64,000 nucleotides of DNA from JAEUPI01 sp044222685 (GTDB lineage Bacteria; Pseudomonadota; Gammaproteobacteria; Burkholderiales; Burkholderiaceae_C): assembly GCA_044222685.1 (NCBI GenBank), contig JBGAMU010000002.1:58499-122498 (forward strand). Direction: 5' to 3'. A program made the position numbers and the translations under genes. The stretch's first letter is position 1. Every line of letters begins with the position of its first letter. Of the stretch, positions 47,013 to 56,340 are shown piece by piece. The notes below the pieces were generated by a model that saw nothing but the letters and a program-made list of their open reading frames with translations, did no database searches and was not told the origin of the DNA.

Positions 47013-47429
47013 TCAGGAGTCGTGTTTCTTGGCCGCTTCGGCGTCGCCGTCCTTGGCCTTCGCCTTGGGCTTTTCCGCCGGTTTTTCCGCTGACTTGCCC
47101 GACTTCTTGCCCTCGGTGGCCGCTTCGCCGGATTGGGCGACTGCGGTTTCGCCGTTCAATTGCGGCGCCACCGGCTCGAGCTTGTTCTCGCGCATGTAGT
47201 CGTTCATCTCGCGCCAGCCGGCATAGACCGCGGCCTTGTCGGCGCGCCGGTTCAGCGAATAGCAGTCCTCGATGGCGCGGCCGGCATGCCGGCACGCGCC
47301 GCCGACTGCCTTGCCGTCGGCTTCGCGGCGGGCCGCCACGGCCTCGGCCGATTCGCCGCCAAAGGGGTTGCAACCCGACAGGGCGAGACCGGCCAGCAGC
47401 GCAATAACAGCAGTCGACGTGAAACGCAT
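47013..47429 (-). CDS. putative lipoprotein with Lys/Ala-rich tail
   Basis: From ATG 47429 it has 138 residues. The signal peptide ends in the lipobox LALSGC, with Cys20 as the lipidated residue. After it come a short cysteine-bearing segment (GGACRHAGRAIEDCYSLNRR, residues 43-62) and a charged tail (EKPAEKPKAKAKDGD). Probably a small lipoprotein that may touch DNA or cell wall by its basic tail; this is a guess. I do not recognise a named family. Confidence 0.75.
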   Translation of the reverse strand: MRFTSTAVIALLAGLALSGCNPFGGESAEAVAARREADGKAVGGACRHAGRAIEDCYSLNRRADKAAVYAGWREMNDYMRENKLEPVAPQLNGETAVAQSGEAATEGKKSGKSAEKPAEKPKAKAKDGDAEAAKKHDS

Positions 47430-47511
47430 GGAACGCACCACCTGGGGGATGCACAACGTCCCTGCATATCGGCCGCGCCGACCGTCGACTTGAGGCGAGA
47501 AATGCGCCGGA

Positions 47512-48315
47512 TTAGCGGCCCGCGGCCATCGACAGCAGGCGTTCGACACGTTCCTCGGTCGATGGGTGCGTCGAGAACAGGCCGCGCAGACCGCCGCCTG
47601 ACAGCGGATTCATGATCATCATCTGCGCCGTCTCGGGGTGGCGTTCCGCCGCAGGCAGCGCAATGCTCTGCGCGTAGCGGTGGATCTTCTGCAGCGCCGA
47701 GGCCAGCGCCTGCGGATCGCCCGAGATGACCGCGCCGCCGCGGTCGGCCTCGAACTCGCGCGCACGGCTGATGGCCATCTGGATCAGGCTGGCTGCCAGC
47801 GGGGCCAGGATGGCCACCAGGATGCCGGCGATCGGGTTGGACGATCGACCGTCGGCGCTGCGACCGCCGAAGAACATCGCAAAATTGGCCAGCATGCCGA
47901 TCGCACCGGCCATCGTGGCGCTGACGGTGGAGATCAGGATGTCGCGGTGCTTCACGTGGGCCAGCTCGTGGGCCATCACGCCGCGCAGCTCACGCTCGTT
48001 GAGCGCGCGGATGATGCCGGTGGTGGCCGCCACGGCGGCATGCGAAGGGTTGCGGCCGGTCGCAAACGCATTAGGCGCTTCCTCGTCGATCAAGTAGACG
48101 CGCGGCATCGGCAGACCGGCCTTGGTCGCCAGTTCGCGCACCATGCCGACGAACTGCGGCGCCGAGCTGTCATCGACCTCACGCGCCCTGTACATGCGCA
48201 GCACGATCTTGTCGCTGAACCAGTAGCTGAAGAAGTTCATCGCCAGGGCGATGACCAGCGCCAGCATCATGCCGCTCTGGCCGCCCAGCATCTGGCCCAG
48301 CAACATGAACAGCAC
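47512..48315 (-). CDS. htpX: zinc metalloprotease HtpX, short N-terminus
   Basis: Inner-membrane protease of membrane-protein quality control. 267 residues from GTG 48315. The zinc motif HELAH (His116, Glu117, His120) and the third ligand in REFEADRGG are intact. Related HtpX proteins are about 285-290 residues and begin with a membrane helix about 15 residues further out; here that part is missing and no upstream frame restores it, so the first span starts directly at LFMLLGQMLGG. It follows fmt after 58 bases, the usual def-fmt-htpX order. Confidence 0.9.
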   Translation of the reverse strand: MLFMLLGQMLGGQSGMMLALVIALAMNFFSYWFSDKIVLRMYRAREVDDSSAPQFVGMVRELATKAGLPMPRVYLIDEEAPNAFATGRNPSHAAVAATTGIIRALNERELRGVMAHELAHVKHRDILISTVSATMAGAIGMLANFAMFFGGRSADGRSSNPIAGILVAILAPLAASLIQMAISRAREFEADRGGAVISGDPQALASALQKIHRYAQSIALPAAERHPETAQMMIMNPLSGGGLRGLFSTHPSTEERVERLLSMAAGR

Positions 48316-48373
48316 ATGATCGTTCCGGTGTTGGTGGCAGACGCGGCGGTAGATGCGGCCGACGCCGCACAGT

Positions 48374-49339
48374 TCAATCCTTCGCGAGCGCCATCCGGGT
48401 GCCGAGGGCGGGACCGCCGCGGGGAAAACATAGCGCGGCGGGCTGGCGGCGTCCGCCGGGCCGCTGTAGCTCGGTCAGTTCCAGGCTACCGGCGCCGCAG
48501 GCCACCACCAACGCCTGCGGTAGGGAGGAGACGATTTCGCCCGGCGTCGCCCGCGGCGCGGCAGGGCGCACCACACCGCGCCAGGCTTTCAGCGTGTCGC
48601 CGTCGAGCCGGAAGGTCGCGCCGGGAAACGGGTCGAAGGCCCGCAGGCGGCGCTCGATGACGGCGGCGTCGAGCCGCCAGTCGATCATCGCCTCGGACTT
48701 GGCGATCTTGCTGGCGTAAGTCACGCCCTGCGCTGGCTGCGGCGTGGCGGTCAACGGTCCCCGGGACAGGCGGGCCAGGGTTTCGACGATCAGCCGGGCG
48801 CCGAGGGCGGCCAGGCGCGACTGCAGCGAGCCGCCGGTATCGGTCTTGTCGATCGACATGTCGCCGTGCAGCAGCATGGCACCCGTGTCGAGGCCGGCGT
48901 CCATCTGCATGATCGTGACGCCCGTCATCTCGTCGCCGGCTTCGATCGCGCGCTGGATCGGCGCCGCGCCGCGCCAGCGCGGAAGCAGCGACGCATGGAT
49001 GTTCAGGCAGCCGTGGCGCGGCAAGTCGAGCACCCACGCCGGCAGGATCAAGCCATAAGCGGCGACGACCATCACTTCGGGTTCGGCGGCGATCAGCGCC
49101 TGGCGGGCGGCATCGGCATCAGCCGCATGACGCCCGTCCGGCCGCAAGCCGGCGGGCTGCAGCACGGGAACGGCGTGCCGCAGCGCCAGCTGCTTCACGT
49201 CGGAGGGCAGCAGTTGCAGGCCACGTCCGGCCGGCCGGTCGGGCTGCGTCAGCACGATCGCGACCTCGTGCCCCGCTTCGATGATCGCCTGCAGCGCACT
49301 GGCAGCGAAGGCCGGCGTGCCGGCGAAGGCGATCCTCAT
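48374..49339 (-). CDS. fmt: methionyl-tRNA formyltransferase
   Basis: Formylates initiator Met-tRNA. 321 residues. The start MRIAFAGTPAFAASAL, the catalytic region NIHASLLPRWRGAAPIQRAI and the late C-terminal OB-like domain are typical. It lies 19 bases after def on the same strand; the pair adds and later removes the formyl group. Confidence 0.97.
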   Translation of the reverse strand: MRIAFAGTPAFAASALQAIIEAGHEVAIVLTQPDRPAGRGLQLLPSDVKQLALRHAVPVLQPAGLRPDGRHAADADAARQALIAAEPEVMVVAAYGLILPAWVLDLPRHGCLNIHASLLPRWRGAAPIQRAIEAGDEMTGVTIMQMDAGLDTGAMLLHGDMSIDKTDTGGSLQSRLAALGARLIVETLARLSRGPLTATPQPAQGVTYASKIAKSEAMIDWRLDAAVIERRLRAFDPFPGATFRLDGDTLKAWRGVVRPAAPRATPGEIVSSLPQALVVACGAGSLELTELQRPGGRRQPAALCFPRGGPALGTRMALAKD

Positions 49340-49358
49340 CTCGACGCTCGCTGCGCGC

Positions 49359-49886
49359 TCATGCGCGGTGCCGCTGCTCCAGCTGCTCTTCGCGCGTCCT
49401 CTTGACCATCTTGCTGCGAATACGTTCGCGTTTCAACGGGCTCAGGTACTCGACGAACACCTTGCCGAGCAGATGGTCCATCTCATGCTGCACGCACACG
49501 GCGGTCAGCCCGTTGACCTGGCGTTCGAGGGTGCTGCCGTCACGGTCGAGTGCCCGCACGGTGACCGCACTGTGGCGCTCGACCTTGTCGTAGATGGCCG
49601 GCACCGACAGGCAGCCTTCCTCGCCCAGCACGACATCCGCACTGCGCCAGACGATCTCCGGGTTGATCAGGATCAGCGGTGAGCGCCGCTCCTCGGATGT
49701 GTCGATCACGATGATCCGCCGGTGCACGTCGACCTGGGTCGCCGCCAGGCCGACGCCTTCGGCTGCGTACATCGTGTCGAGCATGTCGTCGATCAGCTGG
49801 CGAACGCGCGCATCGACCTCGTCCACCAAGGCGGCGATCTTGTTCAGTCGAGGATCGGGATAACGAAGGATCGGAAGCAGTGCCAT
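49359..49886 (-). CDS. def: peptide deformylase
   Basis: Removes formate from new protein N-termini. 175 residues. The three family motifs are intact: GVGLAATQ (44-51), EEGCLS with metal ligand Cys92, and HEMDH with His134, Glu135 and His138. The C-terminal tail KRTREEQLEQRHRA is typical. First gene of def-fmt-htpX. Confidence 0.97.
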   Translation of the reverse strand: MALLPILRYPDPRLNKIAALVDEVDARVRQLIDDMLDTMYAAEGVGLAATQVDVHRRIIVIDTSEERRSPLILINPEIVWRSADVVLGEEGCLSVPAIYDKVERHSAVTVRALDRDGSTLERQVNGLTAVCVQHEMDHLLGKVFVEYLSPLKRERIRSKMVKRTREEQLEQRHRA

Positions 49887-49973
49887 GACGCAGGGTGAAC
49901 GACGAGATACAGGCGGCTACGGCTGTGGACCCAATGCAACGGGCAAACGCGTGACGGGCTGCACACGCTTCGT

Positions 49974-50003
49974 TTGACGAGCCGACTTTCGTTGCGATAT
50001 CAA
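49974..50003 (+). promoter_or_regulatory. possible promoter of the LysM protein-dprA-smg operon
   Basis: TTGACG (49974-49979), 18 bases, TATCAA (49998-50003). It lies in the divergent gap between def and the LysM gene and would give a leader of about 125 bases. Consensus-based inference. Confidence 0.42.
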
Positions 50004-50134
50004 TGGTTTATGGGCAGAATCTACCAAGAAGCATGAGCATTCTGGCGGTCCGTGCCCACCAGTGTGCCTGCATCGGGCAATGACCTTCGCCCGGCCTTGA
50101 TTTTGGCATCGCTCAATCAGCGGAGACTGCGTTC

Positions 50135-51313
50135 ATGAATCGAACCGAGATGTGCCCGAGCCTTCCACGCAGGTTGATGCCTTGGTGCCTGGGTGCGGCG
50201 CTCGTGTCGTTGACGGCGCTGGCGCAGGCGACCACTTGGCCGGTGACGCCGGAACAGCGCGGCACGGCGTCACAGGTGGCACAGGCGGGCGTACCGTTGT
50301 CGGAGCTGGCGCCAAACGCGCCCGACTCGCACACGGTGCAGAAGGGCGACACGCTGTGGGACATCTCCAAGCTCTTCCTGCGCTCGCCGTGGCGCTGGCC
50401 CGAGCTGTGGGGCATGAACATGGACCAGATCCGCAATCCGCACCTGATCTACCCGGGGCAGATGCTGATGCTGGTGAAGGTGGGCGACCGCGCGATGTTG
50501 CGTGTCGGGCAGGCTGCGGGTGGCGAGCCGCCTGCCAACACCGTGAAGCTGTCGCCCCGCGTGCGCTACGAGACGCTCGACAACGGCGCGATCCCGTCGA
50601 TTCCGCTGCATCTAATCGGGCCGTTCCTCAACGAGGCGGTCGTGTTTTCCACCGACGAGCTGGCCACCGCGCCGCGTATCGTGGCCTCGCAGGAGGGCCG
50701 GGTACTGATGTCGCGCGGCGAGACCGCCTATGTGCGCGGCGACCTCAAGGGCAACCGGGACTTCCGCGTCTTCCGCGACAGCAAGCCGCTGCTCGATCCC
50801 GTCACCCGCGAGTTGCTCGGCTACGAGGCACGTTATGTGGGCACAGCCGAGTTCGTGCGCGACGGCGGTCTGGCCACGGCGGACGGCAAGAATGCGCAGA
50901 TCGTTCCGGCGACCTTCCGCATGACCAGCATCCGCCAGGAAGCCGGCGTCGGCGACCGACTGGCGCCGGTGCCGCAGCGTGACTACTCCGCCTACGTGCC
51001 CCACGCGCCGGCCAAGCCGATGGATGGACGCATCGTGTCGATCTATGGCGAAGCCATCTCGGCCGGCCAGAACCAGATCGTCACGATCAATCGCGGCGAC
51101 CGCGATGGCATCGAGCGCGGCCATGTGATGGCGCTGTGGCGCGATGGCACACGCGAGGTCGACAAGACCGATCCGTCGCGTCCGCTGATGAAGCTGCCCG
51201 ACGAGCGCATCGGCATGCTGTTCGTCTTCCGCACCTTCGAGCGCGTGTCGTACGCGCTGATCCTGACCTCGCAGGATCCCGTCAAGCCGGGCGACCGCTT
51301 CACCCAGCCCTGA
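50135..51313 (+). CDS. secreted LysM-domain peptidoglycan-binding protein
   Basis: 392 residues. A signal peptide ends near LVSLTALAQA (about residue 31). One LysM domain is seen at about residues 66-116 (HTVQKGDTLWDISKLFLRSP, then WPELWGMN and LIYPGQMLML). The remaining 270 residues have no named fold that I recognise, though such proteins preceding dprA are constant in Burkholderiales. It should bind cell-wall glycan in the periplasm. Fifty years of names aside, no enzyme motif is visible, so a structural or regulatory role is likely. Confidence 0.88.
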   Translation: MNRTEMCPSLPRRLMPWCLGAALVSLTALAQATTWPVTPEQRGTASQVAQAGVPLSELAPNAPDSHTVQKGDTLWDISKLFLRSPWRWPELWGMNMDQIRNPHLIYPGQMLMLVKVGDRAMLRVGQAAGGEPPANTVKLSPRVRYETLDNGAIPSIPLHLIGPFLNEAVVFSTDELATAPRIVASQEGRVLMSRGETAYVRGDLKGNRDFRVFRDSKPLLDPVTRELLGYEARYVGTAEFVRDGGLATADGKNAQIVPATFRMTSIRQEAGVGDRLAPVPQRDYSAYVPHAPAKPMDGRIVSIYGEAISAGQNQIVTINRGDRDGIERGHVMALWRDGTREVDKTDPSRPLMKLPDERIGMLFVFRTFERVSYALILTSQDPVKPGDRFTQP

Positions 51314-51337
51314 CGCCGGGACGGGCGTGCCGGCGCG

Positions 51338-52456
51338 ATGGCGGCCGACGACAGCGACGAACTCGCGGCCTGGCTTCGGTTGCTGAACGTGCCGGGCGCG
51401 GGCCGGCAGCAGCTGCGCCGCGTGCTCGCCGAATATGGCTCGCCGCAGGCTGTGCTGGCGGCACCGAGGACCCACTGGCAGCAGTACTTCGGTGAAACCG
51501 GCGCCGCAGCGCTGGAGGCGGAGGACGAGCAGCTGCAGGCCGAACTCGACCGCGCACGGGCTTGGCTGGCCGAGTCGACCAATCGCCATTGGCTGGCGCT
51601 GGGGGACCCTCGATACCCCGACGCGCTGCTGCAGACGGCCGACCCGCCGTTGCTGCTGTACTTGCAGGGCCGCGTCGAGTTGCTGCGCACACGGTGCATC
51701 GCGATCGTCGGCAGCCGCAATCCGACGGCGCAGGGCTCCGACAACGCCCGCGGCTTTGCCGAGCATCTCGGTCGCGCCGGCTACACGATCGTCTCGGGCA
51801 TGGCTCTCGGCATCGACGCCGCCGCGCATGTCGGCGCGCTGGCGGCGGGCAGTGGCACCATCGCCGTCGTCGGAACCGGGCTCGATCGCGTCTACCCGAG
51901 CGGCAATCGCGACCTTGCGCATCGCATCGCCGAGTCGGGACTGCTGGTCAGCGAGTTCCCCTTCGGCACGGCGCCGCTGCAGCCGAACTTTCCGCAGCGC
52001 AATCGCATCATTGCGGGGCTGAGCCTTGGCACATTGGTCGTCGAGGCGGCCCTCCAGTCGGGATCGCTGATCACCGCTGCGCAGGCGGCGGACGCGAACC
52101 GCGAGGTGTTCGCGATACCCGGCTCGATCCACTCGCCGCAGTCACGCGGCTGTCATGCGCTGATCAAGCAGGGTGCCAAGCTGGTCGAGACGGCGCAGGA
52201 TGTGATCGACGAACTGGAGGGCCTGTTCGCCGCGGTGCCACCGGCGACCGCAGCGCCCACGTCAGAGCCGGCCCTCTCGACCAGCGCTGATCCGGTGCTC
52301 CAGGCCATGGGCTACGAGCCGATCGGCCTGGACGCCTTGCTGGCGCGCACCGGGCTCCCCACCGGTGCGCTCAGCGCACGCCTGCTGGAACTCGAACTCG
52401 CGGGACATGTCGCGCGACTGCCCGGCGGCACATACCAGCGTCGGGCATCCGGCTGA
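51338..52456 (+). CDS. dprA: DNA-processing protein DprA
   Basis: Loads RecA on incoming single-stranded DNA during natural transformation. 372 residues. The Rossmann-like core (about 75-290) contains IVGSRNPTAQGSDNARGFAE, IVSGMALGIDAAAHVGAL and GTGLDRVYPSGNRDL; a C-terminal winged-helix (about 310-368) is present. It follows the LysM gene by 24 bases. Together with the type IV pilus genes in this window it is consistent with, but does not prove, natural competence. Confidence 0.96.
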   Translation: MAADDSDELAAWLRLLNVPGAGRQQLRRVLAEYGSPQAVLAAPRTHWQQYFGETGAAALEAEDEQLQAELDRARAWLAESTNRHWLALGDPRYPDALLQTADPPLLLYLQGRVELLRTRCIAIVGSRNPTAQGSDNARGFAEHLGRAGYTIVSGMALGIDAAAHVGALAAGSGTIAVVGTGLDRVYPSGNRDLAHRIAESGLLVSEFPFGTAPLQPNFPQRNRIIAGLSLGTLVVEAALQSGSLITAAQAADANREVFAIPGSIHSPQSRGCHALIKQGAKLVETAQDVIDELEGLFAAVPPATAAPTSEPALSTSADPVLQAMGYEPIGLDALLARTGLPTGALSARLLELELAGHVARLPGGTYQRRASG

Positions 52457-52491
52457 CATCAGCGACGGGATCACTCGGGTATAGTGAATCC

Positions 52492-52944
52492 ATGTTCGAC
52501 GTACTGGTGTATGTGTACGAAAACTACTGGCGACCGGACGCCTGTCCGGACCACGACCAGTTGACCCGCAAGTTGTCGGCAGTCGGCTTCGAGAACGACG
52601 ACATCCAGGAAGCGCTGAGCTGGCTCGACGGGCTCGCCCAGGGATCGCAGTCGCTGGCGGTGGCACCGTCCGGTGACAGCCTGCGTGTCTACACCGATGC
52701 CGAGCGCGAATTGTTGGGCGACGAGTCGATCGGCTTCATCAGTTTTCTCGAGTCGTCGGGCGTACTGCCGCCGGTGATGCGCGAGATGGTGCTCGACCGC
52801 GCCAAGGCGGCAGGCGACGGGCCCATCGCGCTTGAAGATCTGAAGGTCATCGTGTTGATGATCTTCTGGAGCCTGGGCGAAGAGCCCGACGCGCTGATCC
52901 TCGACGAACTGTTCGTCGGCGCCGATCAGCGCCTGATTCACTGA
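52492..52944 (+). CDS. smg: Smg-family protein (DUF494)
   Basis: 150 residues starting MFDVLVYVYENYWRPDACPD, the family opening. It is an all-helical cytoplasmic protein encoded after dprA in beta- and gammaproteobacteria. Its exact function is not established. The next gene in many relatives is topA; here a convergent DUF1631 gene follows instead. Confidence 0.92.
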   Translation: MFDVLVYVYENYWRPDACPDHDQLTRKLSAVGFENDDIQEALSWLDGLAQGSQSLAVAPSGDSLRVYTDAERELLGDESIGFISFLESSGVLPPVMREMVLDRAKAAGDGPIALEDLKVIVLMIFWSLGEEPDALILDELFVGADQRLIH

Positions 52945-52961
52945 CCCGCGCCTCAGCCGGC

Positions 52962-55262
52962 TCAGTTCAGCAGGCGTGACGGGTCGGCGTCGAGCTTGGC
53001 CAGAGCGGTGCGCGTGGCGCGCACGGTGAGCGATTCTTCCTGGGCCGGCAGCAGCAGGCCTGCCTGCAGGAAAGCCGCCAGGCGCTGCTGCTGGAACAGC
53101 ACGCAACGGCCCTGCGGCGTGACGAAGAGCGAAAGCTGGCGCCGCATGCCTTGCCAGGACAGCTGTACGGGCTCGTTGCGACCGCGGTAGTCGAGCATGT
53201 ACCAGCTGCCCACCTGCAGCTCTCGCGCCCAGGCCAGCATCGCAGGCGTCGGCATCGAGCCGCCCTCGGCCACCACCTCGAGCTCGGAACTCTCGTGTCC
53301 CGACAGGTCGAGCACGATCGATTCGTCGATCTTCACGTCGGCCGCGTCGGGCAGCAGCTCCTCCAGCGACTCCAGCCGTTCGGTCAGGTCGTCGAGCCGG
53401 TCGCTCGGGATCACCGCGGCCTTGGCAGTGAATGCCGCCGCCAGCGAATTGTTGAGCACCTGGATGTGCTCGTCCTGCTTCTCGGCGCTCATGCCGGCCG
53501 ACGCCATGCCGTCGCGCAAGGTCTTCAGCAGCGGCGGCAAGCGGCGGATGACCTCGGCGCGTTCCTCGCGCGTGACCTTGGCGCCGGCCGACCAGATGAC
53601 GTCGGTGGCCGCACGCTTGATGGCCTTGGTCTGTTCGGCTTGCTGCCCGTAACGCACGGCGGTGGTGGCCATCACGTCGGCCCACACCTGGAACAGGAAC
53701 TGGCGCACGTCTTCCTGCACCGGCACCTCATTGAGCATGCGCCGCAGTTCGATCGTGTACTGGATCGCCAGTGTCTCGCGCTGTTCGATCTGTTGCGCCA
53801 GCGACACGCCCTTGCGGGTGGCCTCGTTCTCGTTCTTGAAGTAGTGCTCGAGGAACTTCTCGAACTCGATCAGCACCGTCTGGAAGACGCGGCGTCCGGT
53901 GTCCGGATAGGCCTCGACCACCTGCACCACACGCTTGACTTCCTTGCTGAGGGCTTCGCCGGCGTTCTCGGTCGAGCTGTCGAAGCCCATCACGCACGCG
54001 CCCATGCGGTCGATCAGGCGCCGCGCCGGATGGTCGATGGTGGCAAAGAAGTCCGGCTCGCTGACCGCCACCCGCAGCACCGGCATCTGCAGCCGCGCGA
54101 ACCAGACGCGGATCGCCGCCGGGATGCGGTCCTCGGTGAGGATGGCCTGGAACATCATCGCGACGATCTCGATCGTCGCGCGCTCGATCGGCGTGGCGGC
54201 GGCTTGCTTGAGCGCCTGCTTGCGCTGCTGCAGTTCGGCCAGCAACACCGGCGTGCTGACGGCCTGGGCCGTGTCGCCACTGCCCGGGCGCACGCCGAGC
54301 CGCTGCTGCACGCCGACCTGGGCTTCGTTGATGGCATAGACCAGCGCCGGCGACGCCTGCTTGATCTGGGCCGTGTCGGCAAAGCCCGGCAGTTGTCGGC
54401 CGACCAAGTTATTGAGCCGCCCCAGCACCTCGCCTGCGTGTTCGCGGCGCAGTGGCGAGGCCCGCGTCATCAGCCGTGTCTCGTCGCCGACACGCTGACC
54501 GGCCAGGACGCCGCGCACCGACGATTCGGGGAAGCTGCCACCCGTCTGCCCTTCGGACACCTGGGCGCCGCCGCCGCTCATCGTCATGCCCGAACTGCCA
54601 GAGCCGCGGGAGCGCCGGATGAACGGCCGCAGGTCGACCTCCGGCAGCACCTTCTGCGTGATCAGCCAGCGATTGGTCTCGTGGTAGGCCTCCTCGACGA
54701 GATGTGCAAACTCGTCGTGCACCACTGCCTGCAGTTCGCGCCAGCCCTCGTTGTTGAGCCCGGCCCCGCGCCAGCTGTCCAGCACTACGCGCGCCAGCAC
54801 ATGGGCACGCAGCATGTCGTTGGTGTCGAGCTCGCCGCGCCTTTCGAGCGTGGAGATGCGCGAGCGCAGATCCGAGAACTCCCACGAGGCGCGATCCATG
54901 ATCGCCAGCGCCAGCCGCGAGGTCAGGATCTCGCGCTCGATGGTGTCGTCGTCCACCAGTGACAGCCCGGCATTTGCAGCGCCCGGCGGCAGGTCGCTGC
55001 CCTTGGTGGCCGAGGCGCCTTGCAGCGCGAAGCGCCGCACGCCCTCGGACATCGACTGCTGCCACGCGGCACCCGACAGGCTGAGCGCCTTGGCGAGGTC
55101 CCGACGCATCAGCGCGGTGGCCGGAATCGAGGGCTTGTCTTGCAGCGCACGCGCGGTCTCGACGACGGCACTGGCCACGCCGGAGAGGCCGGCGATCAGG
55201 TGTTCGGCGTATCGCCGCCGTGCCTGTTGGGCGAGGGGGCTGGGCGCGACGCCGGGTGTCAT
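52962..55262 (-). CDS. DUF1631 family protein
   Basis: Long cytoplasmic protein of 766 residues from ATG 55262 (MTPGVAPSPLAQQARRRYAE). Mostly helical, with no membrane span or signal peptide. The late part (about 680-750) contains VGSWYMLDYRGRNEPVQLSW, a PilZ-like small beta segment, followed by a C-terminal helix. DUF1631 has no established function. It lies 31 bases downstream of secF on the same strand, possibly by chance. The open frame extends upstream to 55343, but this ATG is the better start. Confidence 0.82.
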   Translation of the reverse strand: MTPGVAPSPLAQQARRRYAEHLIAGLSGVASAVVETARALQDKPSIPATALMRRDLAKALSLSGAAWQQSMSEGVRRFALQGASATKGSDLPPGAANAGLSLVDDDTIEREILTSRLALAIMDRASWEFSDLRSRISTLERRGELDTNDMLRAHVLARVVLDSWRGAGLNNEGWRELQAVVHDEFAHLVEEAYHETNRWLITQKVLPEVDLRPFIRRSRGSGSSGMTMSGGGAQVSEGQTGGSFPESSVRGVLAGQRVGDETRLMTRASPLRREHAGEVLGRLNNLVGRQLPGFADTAQIKQASPALVYAINEAQVGVQQRLGVRPGSGDTAQAVSTPVLLAELQQRKQALKQAAATPIERATIEIVAMMFQAILTEDRIPAAIRVWFARLQMPVLRVAVSEPDFFATIDHPARRLIDRMGACVMGFDSSTENAGEALSKEVKRVVQVVEAYPDTGRRVFQTVLIEFEKFLEHYFKNENEATRKGVSLAQQIEQRETLAIQYTIELRRMLNEVPVQEDVRQFLFQVWADVMATTAVRYGQQAEQTKAIKRAATDVIWSAGAKVTREERAEVIRRLPPLLKTLRDGMASAGMSAEKQDEHIQVLNNSLAAAFTAKAAVIPSDRLDDLTERLESLEELLPDAADVKIDESIVLDLSGHESSELEVVAEGGSMPTPAMLAWARELQVGSWYMLDYRGRNEPVQLSWQGMRRQLSLFVTPQGRCVLFQQQRLAAFLQAGLLLPAQEESLTVRATRTALAKLDADPSRLLN

Positions 55263-55293
55263 GTAGCAGGTGAGATCGGGAGGCTCGACTACT

Positions 55294-56328
55294 CTACACC
55301 ACGGCACCCGCGTTCGGGTCGTTGGGATCGTGCTCCTTGCCACCCGCGCGGACCAAATCCTCGCGCTTGACGCCCAGCCACATCGCGATGGCCGCGGCCA
55401 CGAACACCGACGAATAGATCCCGAACAGGATGCCGATCGTCAGTGCGACCGCAAAATAGTGCAGTGTCGGGCCACCGAACAGCAGCATCGCCAGCACCAT
55501 CATCTGGGTCGATCCGTGCGTGATGATGGTGCGACTCATGGTGCTCGTGATGGCGTGGTCGATCACCTCCTGTGTCGACATCTTGCGGTAGCGCCGGAAG
55601 GCCTCGCGGATCCGGTCAAAGATCACGACCGACTCGTTGACCGAGTAGCCCAGCACGGCCAGCACCGCGGCGAGTACCGCCAGCGAGAACTCCCACTGGA
55701 AGAAGGCGAAGAAGCCGAGGATGATCACCACGTCGTGCAGATTGGCGACGATCGCGGCGACCGAGAACTTCCACTCGAAGCGGAAGGCCAAGTACAGCAT
55801 GATGCCGATCACCACGAAGGCGAGCGCTTTCACGCCGTCGGAGTAGAGCTCCCGGCCGACCGCCGGGCCGACGAACTCGGTGCGCGACAGCTTGATCGGC
55901 TCGGTGCCGGCAGCGGTCGTGCATGCCGGCCGGCTCACCTGGGCACCCTGGGGGGTGGTGAACTGCCGGGCCGAGACGGTGCCATTTTCGGCGGTGCACA
56001 GTCGATCGAACACGCCTGCGGCGACCTCCGACTGCTTGACGTCGCCGCGGATCGGCAGGCGGATCAGCACATCGCGCGAGGTGCCGAAGTTCTGCACCAG
56101 CACCTCGCCATAACCCATCGCCTCGACGGTCGATCGTGTCTTGTTGATGTCGGCGGTCTGCGCGTACTCGACTTCCAGCACCGTGCCGCCGGTGAACTCG
56201 ATCGACAGATGCAGCCCCCGCGTGACGAGGAAGAACACCGCCGCGGCGAAGGTGAGGAACGACACCACGTTGAACACCAACGCGTGGCGCATGAACGCGA
56301 TGTCGCGCTTGATGCGGAAGAACTCCAT
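55294..56328 (-). CDS. secF: protein translocase subunit SecF
   Basis: Works with SecD and YajC to drive late steps of Sec export using the proton gradient. 344 residues with six predicted spans. The D1-like periplasmic part lies between span 1 and 2 (SIEFTGGTVLEVEYAQTADI). The conserved SVNESVVIFDRIREAFRRYR and the late IVVAAAIAMWLGVKR are typical. Twelve bases after secD. Confidence 0.96.
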   Translation of the reverse strand: MEFFRIKRDIAFMRHALVFNVVSFLTFAAAVFFLVTRGLHLSIEFTGGTVLEVEYAQTADINKTRSTVEAMGYGEVLVQNFGTSRDVLIRLPIRGDVKQSEVAAGVFDRLCTAENGTVSARQFTTPQGAQVSRPACTTAAGTEPIKLSRTEFVGPAVGRELYSDGVKALAFVVIGIMLYLAFRFEWKFSVAAIVANLHDVVIILGFFAFFQWEFSLAVLAAVLAVLGYSVNESVVIFDRIREAFRRYRKMSTQEVIDHAITSTMSRTIITHGSTQMMVLAMLLFGGPTLHYFAVALTIGILFGIYSSVFVAAAIAMWLGVKREDLVRAGGKEHDPNDPNAGAVV

Positions 56329-56340
56329 GACGCCTCCGGC

